Assembly (NCBI GenBank): GCA_026419785.1
Contig: JAODTK010005896.1
Coordinates: 277,501 to 341,500 of the forward strand
Length of the DNA stretch: 64,000 bases
DNA from: Sclerodactyla briareus
Taxonomy: Eukaryota; Echinodermata; Holothuroidea; Dendrochirotida; Sclerodactylidae
Direction of reading: 5' to 3'
The notes beneath the pieces are model-generated. The model had not been told where the DNA came from. It searched no databases and saw only the letters and a program-made list of their open reading frames with translations. The first letter of the stretch is position 1; each line of letters begins with the position of its first letter. Made by a program: the position numbers and the translations under genes. Shown one piece after another: positions 24,701-35,439 of this stretch.

Positions 24701-25323
24701 CAAACTGGTAAACCGCCGACCGTGGATCCCCGTATAAAAAATGGCCTCCGTTGACACGTTTGTAGAAAGCACATTAAAGTTCATGTCCATTTGACCTCCG
24801 ACAAAGTTAGAGAAATCTCAATAAAACGCAAATTCGACCTCTGGTGCTTTGGAATTACCGTCATGTATTTCGAGACCAACTTTTGTCCCCACTCCCCAAG
24901 TTCATGTGAATCAGAATAACTCTGTATTTTCGAAGAGAAAAACGACAAATTTGACCTCCGGTGATCTTGATATTAACGTCATTTTTTCGGGACCATTTTT
25001 TGACCAAGTTTCATGTAAAAACGGACCAATCTGCAAAACAGAGGGCAGCAAATATGCAGTGACGCCCACTGAACCAATTGCCGCAAAATTTATCACCGAC
25101 TGAATTTCCGAGTCATCTACATCATCATCCTGTTTTACGTCTGAATTAATCCACCGCCTGGTGGGTGCGACCGTTATTGGCAGCTCTCACAGATGTTCTC
25201 CAAGCTGTGCGGTCCAGTGGAGAGGTGTTATCCAGTCTCCAATCCTTCAGGTCTCGCCGGACAGTGCTCAGCCAGGTCCTCTTTGGTCTCGAGGAGCTCG
25301 ACCAGCCATTTGCATATCTACAG

Positions 25324-25603
25324 TTTACTATTTATTCGACTCCATCTTCACCAGATTGTGGAAGATCTTCGAGTGGAGGTCAACATCATCGAACCCCAGG
25401 GTATCTCTTCGGTGGATGCCAGATGGATTCCTTCCAACTACTCTCTCGCTCCCCTGGTATCGTTCCTGCCTCCATCGACCAGGGCTTCCGTCGTGTTCAC
25501 ACCGTCACCTTCGCTACAGTCCTCCAGCCAGGCTGACGGTCTAGTTGGTGCTATAGAAGTGACCTATGACGTCAAACATGAACTCTCCGGAGGAGATATT
25601 CAG
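25324..25603 (+). CDS. ITIH-like heavy chain, exon 1 of copy A (end of VIT region)
   Basis: Exon coding the segment that joins the VIT domain to the VWA domain in inter-alpha-trypsin inhibitor heavy chains, secreted proteins that bind hyaluronan and matrix in vertebrates. The frame opens with HQIVEDLRVEVNI and continues IEPQGISSVDARW; EPQGIS is a signature of this position in ITIH proteins. The final part reads AIEVTYDVKHELSGGDIQ. An AG precedes 25324 and the exon ends CAG followed by GTAGGG, a plausible donor. Codons at the end join in frame with the next exon to give GGDIQ-LVNGYFVHHF, again as in ITIH. The upstream VIT exons and signal peptide are not recognised in the window. Confidence 0.85.
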
Positions 25604-26050
25604 GTAGGGGAAGAAATCGCTCAAGAGGTCAAGAGGTCACACTGTCAACCTTAGCTGCAGTCTCCAGCTAAGCTGACGGTCCAGTTGGTGCTATAGAAGT
25701 GACTCTATGACGATCACCCTGTCCGGAGGAGATAGGTAGGCGGGAAGGGCTCCAGAGGTCACACCGTCACCTTTGGCTGAAGTCCTTGGCAAAGCTGACG
25801 GTCTAGTTGCTATTATAGAGCTGTCCAACTTGTGACGGCTCAACATTACCTGTCTGGAGGATATATCCAGGTAGGGGGAAGAATCCAATTTTATGGGAGC
25901 GAGGGTTCAGGTGGTCACACCGTCATCCATGCTACAGTCCTTTAGTCAAGCCAACGGTCTAGTAGTTGGTTCAGAGGTGACCTATTACATGACCTCACCG
26001 AAAAAAATCAAGGTAGTTGGAAAGGGCTCAACAACAACTGAGGGCAGTAT
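25480..26050 (+). repeat. exon-plus-donor minisatellite, 4 units of about 140 bp
   Basis: The last ~125 bases of ITIH exon 1 plus the start of the intron are repeated in tandem. Unit 1 is the exon end itself; diverged copies begin near 25626, 25754 and 25909. Each copy keeps a TCACACCGTCACCTTYGCT-like start, GCTGACGGTCTAGTTGG, a GTGACCTATGAC-like word, and most keep a GGAGGAGATA...GGTAGG donor-like end. Copies 2-4 carry frame breaks and are probably intronic debris rather than exons. Confidence 0.75.
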
Positions 26051-26105
26051 TGGGAAGTATTGCATAAGTAAACGTGGCACACGCAGTGTCTATGAATTCC
26101 GTCGC

Positions 26106-26113
26106 ATACACAC

Positions 26114-26152
<39 letters not shown>

Positions 26153-26168
26153 CACACACACACACGCA
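26106..26168 (+). repeat. (CA)n microsatellite
   Basis: CA dinucleotide repeat with a few CG interruptions, in the intron between ITIH exons 1 and 2. Confidence 0.95.
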
Positions 26169-26263
26169 GAGGTCAGTACAGTTGTGGGTCGCTACTCGCT
26201 AGTAAGAACCCATAAAAACCCGTATCACAAACTGACAAAGCACTTCTTATTCGTATTCCATAG

Positions 26264-26547
26264 CTTGTCAATGGCTATTTCGTCCATCACTTCTCGCCGA
26301 GGGGATACCCCCTGCACCCAAAGAAGTTATATTCGTCATTGACGTCAGCGGATCTATGGACGGAACGGAGATTATTCAAACCAGAGAGGTCATGATAGAA
26401 ATACTGGGCCAGCTCAGAGAAATCGACTACTTTAATGTACTGCATTCCTCCAGCAGCTGAGCTCTTTGGAGGCAATCGGTGGTACGAGCACTCCAGAGTA
26501 TTGGTCGCCATGCTCATGATTTGTACGTGAACTCCACGCTACGGGAG
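26264..26547 (+). CDS. ITIH-like heavy chain, exon 2 of copy A (VWA N-terminal half)
   Basis: Encodes the start of the von Willebrand factor A domain. The opening LVNGYFVHHFSPRG continues the previous exon in frame. After a one-base break near 26300 comes PAPKEVIFVIDVSGSMDG, which contains the metal-binding D-x-S-x-S (MIDAS) motif, then a helix ending REIDYFNVL. A further break near 26452 precedes the last segment, which ends YVNSTLRE. An AG (26262-26263) precedes the exon and GTGAGT follows it at 26548. The breaks are single-base and lie in short runs, so the exon may be intact in the organism. A more damaged duplicate lies at 51085-51300. Confidence 0.85.
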
Positions 26548-27508
26548 GTGAGTAGTATTACGCGCCACCGGTTGAGAAGTTAAAATATGTGCAAAGTTAA
26601 TGCCTCGTAGACTTATGCGAATGCGAATGACTTGAAAAATGGTGAATGAACATTCCATTTCAAACTTTCACTTCTTCCCGTTATCTTGAAAGGTCAGTTG
26701 GTAACCTATTTAGTTTCCCGACTGAATTCATACCTACCTAAATACCTAAGATGATTACTGGATGGAAGGCTAATCGCTCTAGATCCAGATCCAAGTTATG
26801 TGTTGCTCATTATAACCTCTTATATCGTCTCGTGATAATACCGAATGCTCGCTTTGCACCGTGCCTATCTAATCTGGCTTCAAAACTGTCCACATTGTTC
26901 GATTTGATGACATGCTCCTTTGAGTCCCACATTTAACAAATTCTAATGGGAAAAAGTTATGCCGGACCGATGAACGACAGAAGGGCTGAATAAAATGTTA
27001 CTACATTCTTGAATACCTCAATCAGTCTCCTCTGGCGATGCCAATCCCAAATAAGCCTTATACAACTTCACCAATGAATCCTCGTTTTGATAGGTAAACG
27101 TTCTTCGATCAGATTTAATATCTTAATTGCTTTACATTATATTTTCCGAATTGGAAACAATTCTGAAGAAATCAGTCAAGGCCCTTGCTTCCTCGAAATC
27201 AGTAACTTGTTGGTGGGCTATCCCTGATTCATAAATAGTCATGCTCTTGACATTGCTCCAGCATTTATTATGGTTAGTTTTTGTATTCTTCCGACAATGT
27301 ACTTTTCGAACAAAGCTTGGCCTTCCTGGTCATAGTTCTCACCTAACTTCTGAATCTACAATAATCTTTGTACTTCTGAGTGTCCTTCGCCAAGTCAACA
27401 TACCTTTGCCAGCAGCTTTCCTTTTTCCTGGTTTTCGCTAAAATATTCTTGTCGAGTGGCGTCCAGCCTTTCACACGCCGTTTTAAGGCTAGATGCTCCA
27501 GTTAATTT
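26548..27508. other. ITIH intron 2, 5' part
   Basis: No coding sequence recognised. The last eight bases (27501-27508, GTTAATTT) are the left target duplication of the transposon that follows. Confidence 0.6.
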
Positions 27509-28140
27509 CAGTGTTGGAGGACTCGAGGCCGGCCTCGGCCTCGAGGCCGGTTTTTGGCGGCCTCGGCGGCTGCTACCTGCGCCCTCGGCCTCGTAGCTTC
27601 GGGCCTCGGGTTTTGGGCCGAGGCCGGGTCGAGGCCGGACTTTTCTTTGTGCTATTAAAGTAGGATGAAATGTAAAATATATATTTTTATGTAACTAATG
27701 ATGCTTCTGGATTTGTTTGAATTACCGCGACAACTTGGGCTAACGTGGCATACATCGTTTGTCACCCAAAAGACTGCCGATAAAATGTATTGGCGCTGCA
27801 CTCGGCGGCCTGCCGTGCGCCATGCTAGTCTGTCCCCAGTGCAGTGCTAAGTGCTGGCTGCCTGTAGCGTTAGCTGGTATCGACCACTTACAGTGCTGAA
27901 TGCACTGGCACTGCACAGTGCACACGTAGGAATATGTAGCTTCGTGTGCAAAGAAGTGAATCCTGCACTGGCGCGGTCACATGTGAACACTCACGTCACT
28001 CACACATATCATGGGGGAACATAATAACATCAACAGACAACAGTTACGACGATGTATGCCGACTCTCGGGTAATCAAGTTTGGTTATTACGAACACGAGG
28101 AGTTCGACGAAAGAGGAAAACAAAAAACGCAGAGCACGAT

Positions 28141-28945
28141 CATGGGCATCAACAGGTGGGGACGGGGGGGGGATGTCCCCCCACTTTCAAAGTGGGGGGG
28201 GGGATATCATATCGTTTGTCCCCCACTTTTCCGGACCGTAATAAAATTAATAGGCACTGCCCGATTTTGTATCACCTAAACTGATTCAATTTTTGTCTAA
28301 CCAACAATAATCGCGTTGGAAATTGTCTAAGTCCACTAATTCCAAGTGCGGACCCCAGGTGAAGATCTGGACCCGACTAAGGCCGAAGGTGGAAGGATTA
28401 CCCATTCTCATACTTACCGATTTCCTCGGAATTTTAAATTCGAATAGCCACACGTTGGCATAATTTTTCAAGTGTTTCGCGCACAGTTGTTGTTTCCTTT
28501 CCAGGCGTTGTATGCTAATATGCGATGTCATGCTTCGAATCATTTTGTTCCTTCGTCGATTTTTCAGAGCCCTTGTGGGCAGACTGCCCCCCCCCCCCAT
28601 TTTTCTGATATTAAAATTTCGGGGCGAAATTCGTGGAAACTTTTGGGGAGGAAGAAAGCAAAGTGATTTTCTTTCTCGATACAATTCCCGGAAAACATGC
28701 AATACCTTTTCGCGCGCTTCGCGCGCGCCGGTAGTTTCCACTGAGTGACTTGTAAATCCGGGTACAAATTTTCTGCTCCCAAATTGGAGTGATCCTGTAC
28801 GCCTATGGCTTTTACCTTTCGATCCTACCAGAGACCGTTCGGTAGACCCCTGGATCCCACGCAAACAGTGGCGCTTCTCTTAGATGGCAATTTGCATTCG
28901 ATGTGCCCCCTCCCCCCACTTTTTCAAAACGGTCCGACGCCCCTG
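28141..28945. mobile_element. nested hAT-like element, 805 bp, with perfect 8-bp TSD
   Basis: The left terminus CATGGGCATCAACAGG is an imperfect inverted match of the right terminus, reverse complement CAGGGGCGTCGGACCG. AGCACGAT occurs immediately outside both ends (28133-28140 and 28946-28953). Subterminal regions hold the matching words TCCCCCCACTTT and poly(C)/poly(G). The interior contains a CGCGCGCTTCGCGCGCG palindrome at 28711-28727. A minus-strand frame of 192 codons spans much of it but shows no known domain and includes that palindrome, so I do not call it a gene. It is younger than the host transposon because it interrupts it. Confidence 0.8.
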
Positions 28946-29945
28946 AGCACGATGCAAGTTTGGTCCTCCGTCAGCACCAAAGTTGGCGGAGTTCAAAGGA
29001 ACAACTTCCAATTTTGCCCGTCACTTCCTGCAAGTGCACAAAGCAAAGTGAGCAAAGATCGTCCCCCATATGTCGTAGTAGGCTTGCGAGGTGTAATTCT
29101 AGTCTCCAGTGCATAAAACTTCTCATAAGCCTGGACTATTTGAATACAAAAATGTGTCTGTTGCTGCAGATCGTGGAATTTATTTTATTATTTTGAAGGA
29201 CAACTGCAGGATACAACAGAGGTTATATCGTGGAGAATGGAAAACTGTATCAATAGGTCCAAACCCCTTTTCAATACGATGTTCCTATGTGGAGTTATTG
29301 GTCCAATTTGCAGAGACAATTGGGGAGAATCCCAACTGCGCAATAACGCATGACGTCACATGACGACAACCCGGGAAGTTTTGTCATGTTTTCATTGTTT
29401 CATTTTGTTGAATAAGTCACATTTAGCCAGGTTCTGTTGTCTTTTTTCTTACCAACGAACCGTAACACCAACCACCCTACAGCAGTCCTCTCCATAGACG
29501 AATGTTTTTTCGAAGTGAAAATAATGTGTGAATTTCAATAGAAAACCAAGGTTTCTTGCAGGTTTTGCAAATATGACATCATTCCAGTTATTGCATGATG
29601 GGGTGCTTTTCGATCTTGTGGCAATAACACATGCAAAAACTTCAAAGGACTGTAACTCTGTAACGGAAGGTCGTATGAACTCTAGGTTTGGACAGACGCA
29701 TTCAGTTTTTCTCTACCTGAGAATAAAACTAGCCCGCTTTATCATCTGAAGGGTTTTGGGGGGGGGGTTCCTTTGATAGAAATTGATATCTTGAGGGGAC
29801 TTCATCGCAGTCCGAGGCCTGAAATTTACTGCGTCTGCAGTGCTTGAATTGCAATTTAGTATTTAAAAAATTATTCAACACTATTTAGTATCCATCTGCC
29901 ATGAGCTGACTGATACTGTCGTCTGTACATAACAGACTTGTATGT

Positions 29946-29967
29946 TTGTGTGTGTGTGTGTGTGTGT
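29946..29967 (+). repeat. (GT)n microsatellite
   Basis: GT dinucleotide run of about 22 bases, with further GT-rich sequence just beyond it. Confidence 0.9.
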
Positions 29968-30683
29968 TGGTGTCGTGTGTGTGACGCCGCCTGGCTTGTT
30001 AACACGATAACTCGATCCCCACCTTGTTGGATCAAGTTCATACTTGGCCATGTGGGTTCCCGATAATGAGTACATGATCCTTTTTGTTTTGGAGTCAGGT
30101 CAAAGGTCATAGGTTATCTGAGGTCAACGAACGTCGAGGCAGCCAAGGAATCACGAAGCTTCTTGGCTTTCTGGTTTGGTTTTGTCGTTAGGTTTGAGCT
30201 ACCGTATGTTTTGGATTGATTGAGTGAATGTACTGCTTACTGCCTAGCCAAGATGGGCACCAGAATCCCAGTGCCCTGCTCTTGAATCCCTCTCTATATG
30301 CCCTGTAAGTGATGGCAAAAGCCTGGGTGAATGGTGCTCATCCGCATTAAGTTGATGGTAAATTTGATGAGAAGTATACCTTGTCGTACAAGCATAACAT
30401 TTTTACAACTGCATTTTTACAAACTGACTTCAGGAATAAAATTTGCATATCAACTTGTGTTTGTTCAATCCTCATTTTTGGGACTAGCTGTAGCCATGGA
30501 GAAGACAAAACAAAATTATTATGTATTTAAACATGATAATTTGAAAAATTTATGCGGTAATATTATGCCGGCCTCGGCCTCGAAGGGTGTGGCCTCGGCC
30601 TCGGGGTGCGGCCTCGTCCTCGGCATCGAAGGGTGCGGCCTGGCCTCGGATGTGGCGGCCTCGACTACAACACTGGTTAATTT

Positions 30684-32879
30684 ACGTCAATCATAATGTT
30701 GAAAAGTTCCCCGCACCGGTCGACATAAAATGCAAGGAGGTCCATTAAGTAAGTATCATATCAGTGTAAACTGTCTTTATGTATAAAATCCACCTGAACC
30801 TTTAGTGTGCTGTGTCAAGTGAATACCAAGTTGAAAAGGAGTGATTGCACCCTATTGTTCGCTTTCCAAAGCATGCGTTCCAACTCAAACTAAAATATTT
30901 GTTAGAACAAAATCCAATATTACTTCGTTGACCTGAAATCATTTTTGTCTGCGAAAGGACCGTTTGAGTAAAAAAGAAACAATCCAGAGGCACTCTATAG
31001 AGTCATTACTGAACCAGTCTCGGAATCCACGTAAAAGCACACCAATTGATCCCTGTTCAAGTTGAAATCTCTAGCGATGCAGTATCCGAAACATGTGAGA
31101 TAAACCTCAGAGGTCATCGTTGTTATATTTAATACCAGCTAAGCATGTATTCATACAATGATATTTGGAAATGGGGTGGGAAGCATTTTCGTCTATTTTT
31201 TCTTCCATGATGCACCACGTGGTCACAAAACTTTCCTAAAACACTACTCATTGAATCACCTTTTTTAGGAAGTTGAAGCTGAAAAAACACAAATCTAGAA
31301 TGGGTAAATTTCCATTGGGGAAAAGGGGGATAGCAATGATTTAGTTCAGACTGTGATTTCCGATTGGCGCTGAACAAACGGAGATTTTATTCAGATTACA
31401 CCCAAACAAAATGCACCAAACGAAATAACCGCAGTCTCTGCAGTATGGGGCGGGACGAGGACTGAGTAAGTGAATAGGACGTCGGTCTGTCAACGAATAA
31501 ATGAATTGGTTAGCATTTATAAGAATAATTCCGGATATGAAGATATGGAAAGTTACAAACCTTGAATGATCCAATAGCAGTAGTTTGTATGTCTATCGCA
31601 CAAGTAGTTTTGAAATACAGCATCAGCTTCGACTTTTGAATTGTGGGCCGTTTTCTATTGAATAGGGAATCTATATAGTCATGCATTGTGTGGTGGATGT
31701 GCGCTTCTCCTGATAACAATATCTAAAGAACGCAGAGGTCAAAAGTCGGAAACGCTTTGTTAATGTCGATATTAGTGCAAAAAGGATGTAGAAAATCTCT
31801 AATTGGCATGAAGGAGTCCTATGTAGAGAGAGGGCACATTGTTTTGAGGTTAGGTCCAAAGTCTCAAATTGTCAAGAAAGGTCAGATTTGGAGCATGTCA
31901 GCACAATAATGTTAACGGAATGAAGTCGAGAGTTAGTTCAACGGGATGCTATTTCGAGTTAAACGACTACTGGTTCGGAGTCAGGTTCAGTTCCCGGGGT
32001 CAACAGGGGTCAGTCTAAAACCATGTGAGCCCACGAGAACTGTGCAACGAATGATAGAGGGAAGAAATAACTCATACATGACACGAAGGATTGTAGTAGA
32101 GTGAGTTAATCTCTATTGTTTGGGGGTTCAGGTCGAAGGTCTACGCAAATAAACATGCAGTCCCATTATGAGCATCGATTAAAAAAACATCGCTTCAGTT
32201 CGGTCAGTGACCGCGGCGAAGGAATCGTTGAGCCCTTGGGTTCTGCTATAGCCAGATTGAAAAAATATGTTAATAATATTGGCTTTCATTTTGCTCCATC
32301 ATATTTTTCATTCAAACTAAGGGTTACCTCAATAAGCTCGAAAGCTAATCTTACCTGTGGCCCTTTGACAATATATAAAAAATAAGACAGTTGAAAACAA
32401 AAGAACAGGAAGACGTATCAAATATAATTATAGTGAAAGGGTGCTGGTAGGCTTTGTCCGTATTTTATTGACTGAATATCCAGTGGTTGATGGATTGGAG
32501 CCATTTATGGTTTATATGTTATATATGCTATGACAAAGTAATCCTCGCAGTTGGAAAAAGTTCTTATGACAATCATGACGAAACCTTTGATCCACCGTGT
32601 ATGGATCATGCTGAATTAAGTAATTCCAATGATTCCCTAAAAAAAATGTGTTTTGGAAGGAAAAAAGTTTGATTCCTCCGGGATCCCACTTTTCACCTAA
32701 ACTGGAGGAAACATGTTTTGCTATTTTATACTTTCTCCCGAAATCGAAATCATGCAAATTCGAGTCCTCAAGATTTCTAATATCATTTGGTAAATATTTT
32801 AGGAATTCCATCAAATAAAAAAAACAATTCGAATTGGTACAAAACTTAGATTCAGTCAACTATGGCTAATTCCCAAAAT
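30684..32879. other. ITIH intron 2, middle part, partly duplicated
   Basis: The stretch 31120-31700 aligns with 51400-51860 downstream of copy B. Shared landmarks are TTTGGAAATGGGGTGGG against TTTGGAAATGGGTTGAG, then ATGATGCACCACGTGGT against AGGATGCACCGTGGTGGT, and CATCAGCTTCGACTT against CATCAACTTCGACTT. This is direct evidence that the intron was duplicated with the exons. No gene seen in the remainder. Confidence 0.6.
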
Positions 32880-33290
32880 GCCAGTTCTAGCTTTTAATTA
32901 ATTTACAATAAGAGATATTGTAACGCGCACATATCATACGCGTACAGGTGCACAAGGCGGGGAAGAAGGAGATAGGAGGAAAGGTATAACTGGACATAAC
33001 GAAGGGCTTCACCCATAAGATGAGTTATCGGAAGTGTCTTGTATAACGGCCGAGAGGTGCATGAGTATTCAACGGCAATCCATTCCAGAGACGAGGAGCT
33101 GCTACTACAAACGATCTCTTACCCCAGTACTTGTGAGGCCATGTGGGGCTGGAACGTGGACGGGACGTACCGGAGTATACGGCTCCAGCAGGCTGAAAAT
33201 ATATGAGGTCATACCATTCAGTGTTTTGTATGTGATGAGCAGCAGTTTATAGGAAATCCAGTAAGCGATTGGAAGCTAGTTGCCAGCTCT
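32880..33290 (-). pseudogene. LINE RT C-terminal tail in ITIH intron
   Basis: On the minus strand, in shifting frames, this reads NCCSSHTKH/LLLITYKTLNGM, SYIFSLLEPYTPVRP, RFVVVAAPRLWNGLPLNT and APLGRYTRHF, the C-terminal blocks of a CR1/L2-type LINE. It ends with an AT-rich tail near 32880. It is 5'-truncated within about 400 bases, the usual outcome of LINE insertion, and is distinct from the family at 20.4 kb. Confidence 0.75.
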
Positions 33291-33581
33291 TCAAAAATAG
33301 GAGTATGTGACAGAATCACTTTGACATGTCACAATCCGGGCTGCCAGTATTTTGAAGGCGGTGTAGACGATGATTTGAAGCGGTGGTAACCCCTTGAAAA
33401 TAGCCATTTCCCATAAAAGATTATCGATGCGCGAAGTGTTAAATGTGTGGAGGATTTGCTCACGGCCGCAATTCAAGAATTGGAATCATGAAAATGGATG
33501 ACTCTGTGGACATTTTTTCCTTGAAACAAGAGCAAGCAAGTATGTGTTTGGACGACGTTATGTCATATTCTGACTCTCTCA

Positions 33582-34118
33582 AAGATACATAAACTTCACA
33601 GTGCTCTGATAGCTGCCGCCCAACAAATCAATCAGACGGATGAGGCGTTCCCGGCCATATTTCTTATCACCGATGGGCTCCCATCATCTGGCGTTACGAA
33701 TACCCACCAGTATATCCTCGATGCCATCAAGCAGGAGGCCGACGCGAAGGTGGCGTTCTTCACCATGGGTTGGGTGCAGACGTCGACAACGTGCTCATGG
33801 AGCGACTGGCGTCTGAGAACCAAGGCCCTCTACCCGCAAGATTTACGTCGACTCGGACGCGCCACTCCAGAGCGCAATTCTTTAGCGAGTTTGCGAGTCC
33901 GCTGCTCTACAAACATTTCATTCCAATACCAGAATGAAGCCGTGGATACAAAGACCTCGATTGGCGGTGACTTCATCAGCTACCTCGACGGCAAGGAACT
34001 TGTCGTCGCGGGTAAAACTCTTCCGATGAATTACGGGAACGATTCTGAATGCTGTCTCACTGCGAATGGTAGAGAACCAGCAGTTCCATGCTGCGACGTT
34101 ACTCAGAATGTTAATCAG
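33582..34118 (+). CDS. ITIH-like heavy chain, exon 3 of copy A (VWA C-terminal half)
   Basis: Codes the second half of the VWA domain and the start of the segment after it. The first frame reads KLHSALIAAAQQINQTDEAF then PAIFLITDGLPSSG; the TDG is the third metal-site element of VWA domains. After FFTMG the frame shifts to GADVDNVLMERLASENQG, then through further one- or two-base breaks (about 33825-33890) to FFSEFASPLLYKHF, and returns to the first frame at AVDTKTSIGGDFISYLDG and KELVVAGKT. Each segment matches ITIH in the correct order. A donor CAG/GTGAAT ends it. The frame before the first break and after the last is the same. Most breaks are single bases in short runs, so sequencing error is at least as likely as true decay. 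Confidence 0.85.
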
Positions 34119-34987
34119 GTGAATATCACTGAATAAAGCCCATGATGTACGATTTGACAGTTTTACGTGAAAATGCAGTCAGCGAGCAGCGAAAAAAAAC
34201 GTGATAAATCAAATGCCAGACTTTCCAATTCTATAGAAATGTATACACAACTGAATGCCCAGATTGACATTTACCTGTTTACCGTCAAAAAAAATAGCAA
34301 ATTGTACGTTCTATAACTTCAGTGTTTAATACCTGAATCTCGAGATTACGCTATCCGTTTGGTGAAATCACCATCGGTATGGCAGAGAATCACACCGGCT
34401 GCTGACTGCAGAAACGTTGGCTCTGTATGTAATGAGCAATGAATAGAAAAACCGATAGACTAATAACAGTGGATATGTTACAAATAGGTCGTATTTTATA
34501 TGTGACACGATATTTAGTGTTGTAAGTCTCGAAGTATATGGGCTACCCACGGGTCCGTTATCTAAAGGGGGAGAATGTGATGTTAACTACTTTTAACTAC
34601 TTTGTTATAGTCAGCAATTGCCTTCTGCCCTCTGCAATACTGTTCCCCACACAGGCGTATGGGGAAATATATTGCAGAGGTCATAAGGCACTTGCCCGGA
34701 TCCTACAAAGTTCCATGAATTTGTTAGTTCCCGTGTTTATAAAATGGACGGCAGGCTTCACATCAGTAAAATTGGGACACTGCACGAATTTAGGCAATTC
34801 GTTATTCTTTGCCGTTTCTCTCTTTGCATATTGTCATTTTTAGAGGGGTGCGGATCTTCCCGGAGTCCCCCAGGAGGCATTTCCCGAGTGGGGTTTACCA
34901 TCCCTCTCATTTTTTGCTTCTTAAATCACTACATATAACGAACCATTACGAAGTATGCTCAGTTTTTCTCTTCTCAACTGTTTACAG
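34119..34987. other. ITIH intron 3
   Basis: No coding sequence recognised. It ends in a pyrimidine-rich stretch and TTTACAG, a good splice acceptor. Confidence 0.6.
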
Positions 34988-35175
34988 AAGCTCGATCCAA
35001 GTATGGTGGAAGATTTTCCCCAGCGGACTATGGGCTTTCCTAACGATAAAGGACCTTCTGTACAGAGTAAAGCGGGCCAATTCCTCGGAGGAAAAGGATG
35101 CGCTGAAAGAGAGGGCGTTAGCATTGTCGCTAAGATACTCCTTCGTGACGCCACTGACGTCACTGTTCATTGAAG
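34988..35175 (+). CDS. ITIH-like heavy chain, exon 4 of copy A
   Basis: Encodes the helical region that follows the VWA domain in ITIH proteins. The first part reads KLDPSMVEDFPQR. After one extra base near 35027 the frame gives LWAFLTIKDLLYRVKRANSS, then LALSLRYSFVTPLTSLFIE; YSFVTPLTS is strongly conserved in the family. TTTACAG precedes it, and GTAGCT follows at 35176. The C-terminal ITI-HC domain, including the Asp-Pro-His-Phe site used for hyaluronan transfer in vertebrates, is not recognised downstream. Either it lies in unrecognised exons beyond the microsatellite or this copy is truncated. Confidence 0.85.
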
Positions 35176-35266
35176 GTAGCTCTTCTATATTCTCCATTCA
35201 AATAGGTACCACGCATTTACTTCAATTTCCTCCATGTTGGTTAAGCGCACACGAGATAGATGTATG

Positions 35267-35268
<2 letters not shown>

Positions 35269-35350
<82 letters not shown>

Positions 35351-35383
35351 GTTTCTGTCTGTCTATCTGTATGTCTGTCTGTC

Positions 35384-35426
<43 letters not shown>

Positions 35427-35439
35427 GAGTGTCTGTCTA
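35269..35439 (+). repeat. compound tetranucleotide microsatellite (ATCT)n-(GTCT)n
   Basis: About 48 bases of ATCT repeat pass into a longer GTCT repeat with a few interruptions. It starts about 90 bases after the donor of ITIH exon 4. Read through in one frame it gives LSIY and LSVC repeats, which are not protein evidence. Confidence 0.95.

Larger units (their letters stand above)
27509..30675. mobile_element. hAT-like non-autonomous transposon, 3167 bp, with perfect 8-bp TSD
   Basis: The left end reads CAGTGTTGGAGGACTCGAGG. The right end, reverse-complemented, reads CAGTGTTGTAGTCGAGGCCG, so the terminal inverted repeats begin with the CAGTG typical of hAT elements. Flanking bases are identical on both sides, GTTAATTT at 27501-27508 and 30676-30683, the 8-bp duplication hAT transposases make. 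Both ends carry GC-rich GGCCTCG repeats (27520-27640 and 30568-30664). No transposase motif is seen inside, so it would need a trans-acting enzyme. It carries a nested element at 28141-28945 and a GT microsatellite at about 29946. It sits in an intron of the ITIH gene. Confidence 0.85.

Noticed and set aside
28286..28864. 192-codon minus-strand open frame
   Set aside because: It lies inside a non-autonomous transposon, spans the GC palindrome, has no domain and no family resemblance; an accidental open frame is the simplest reading.
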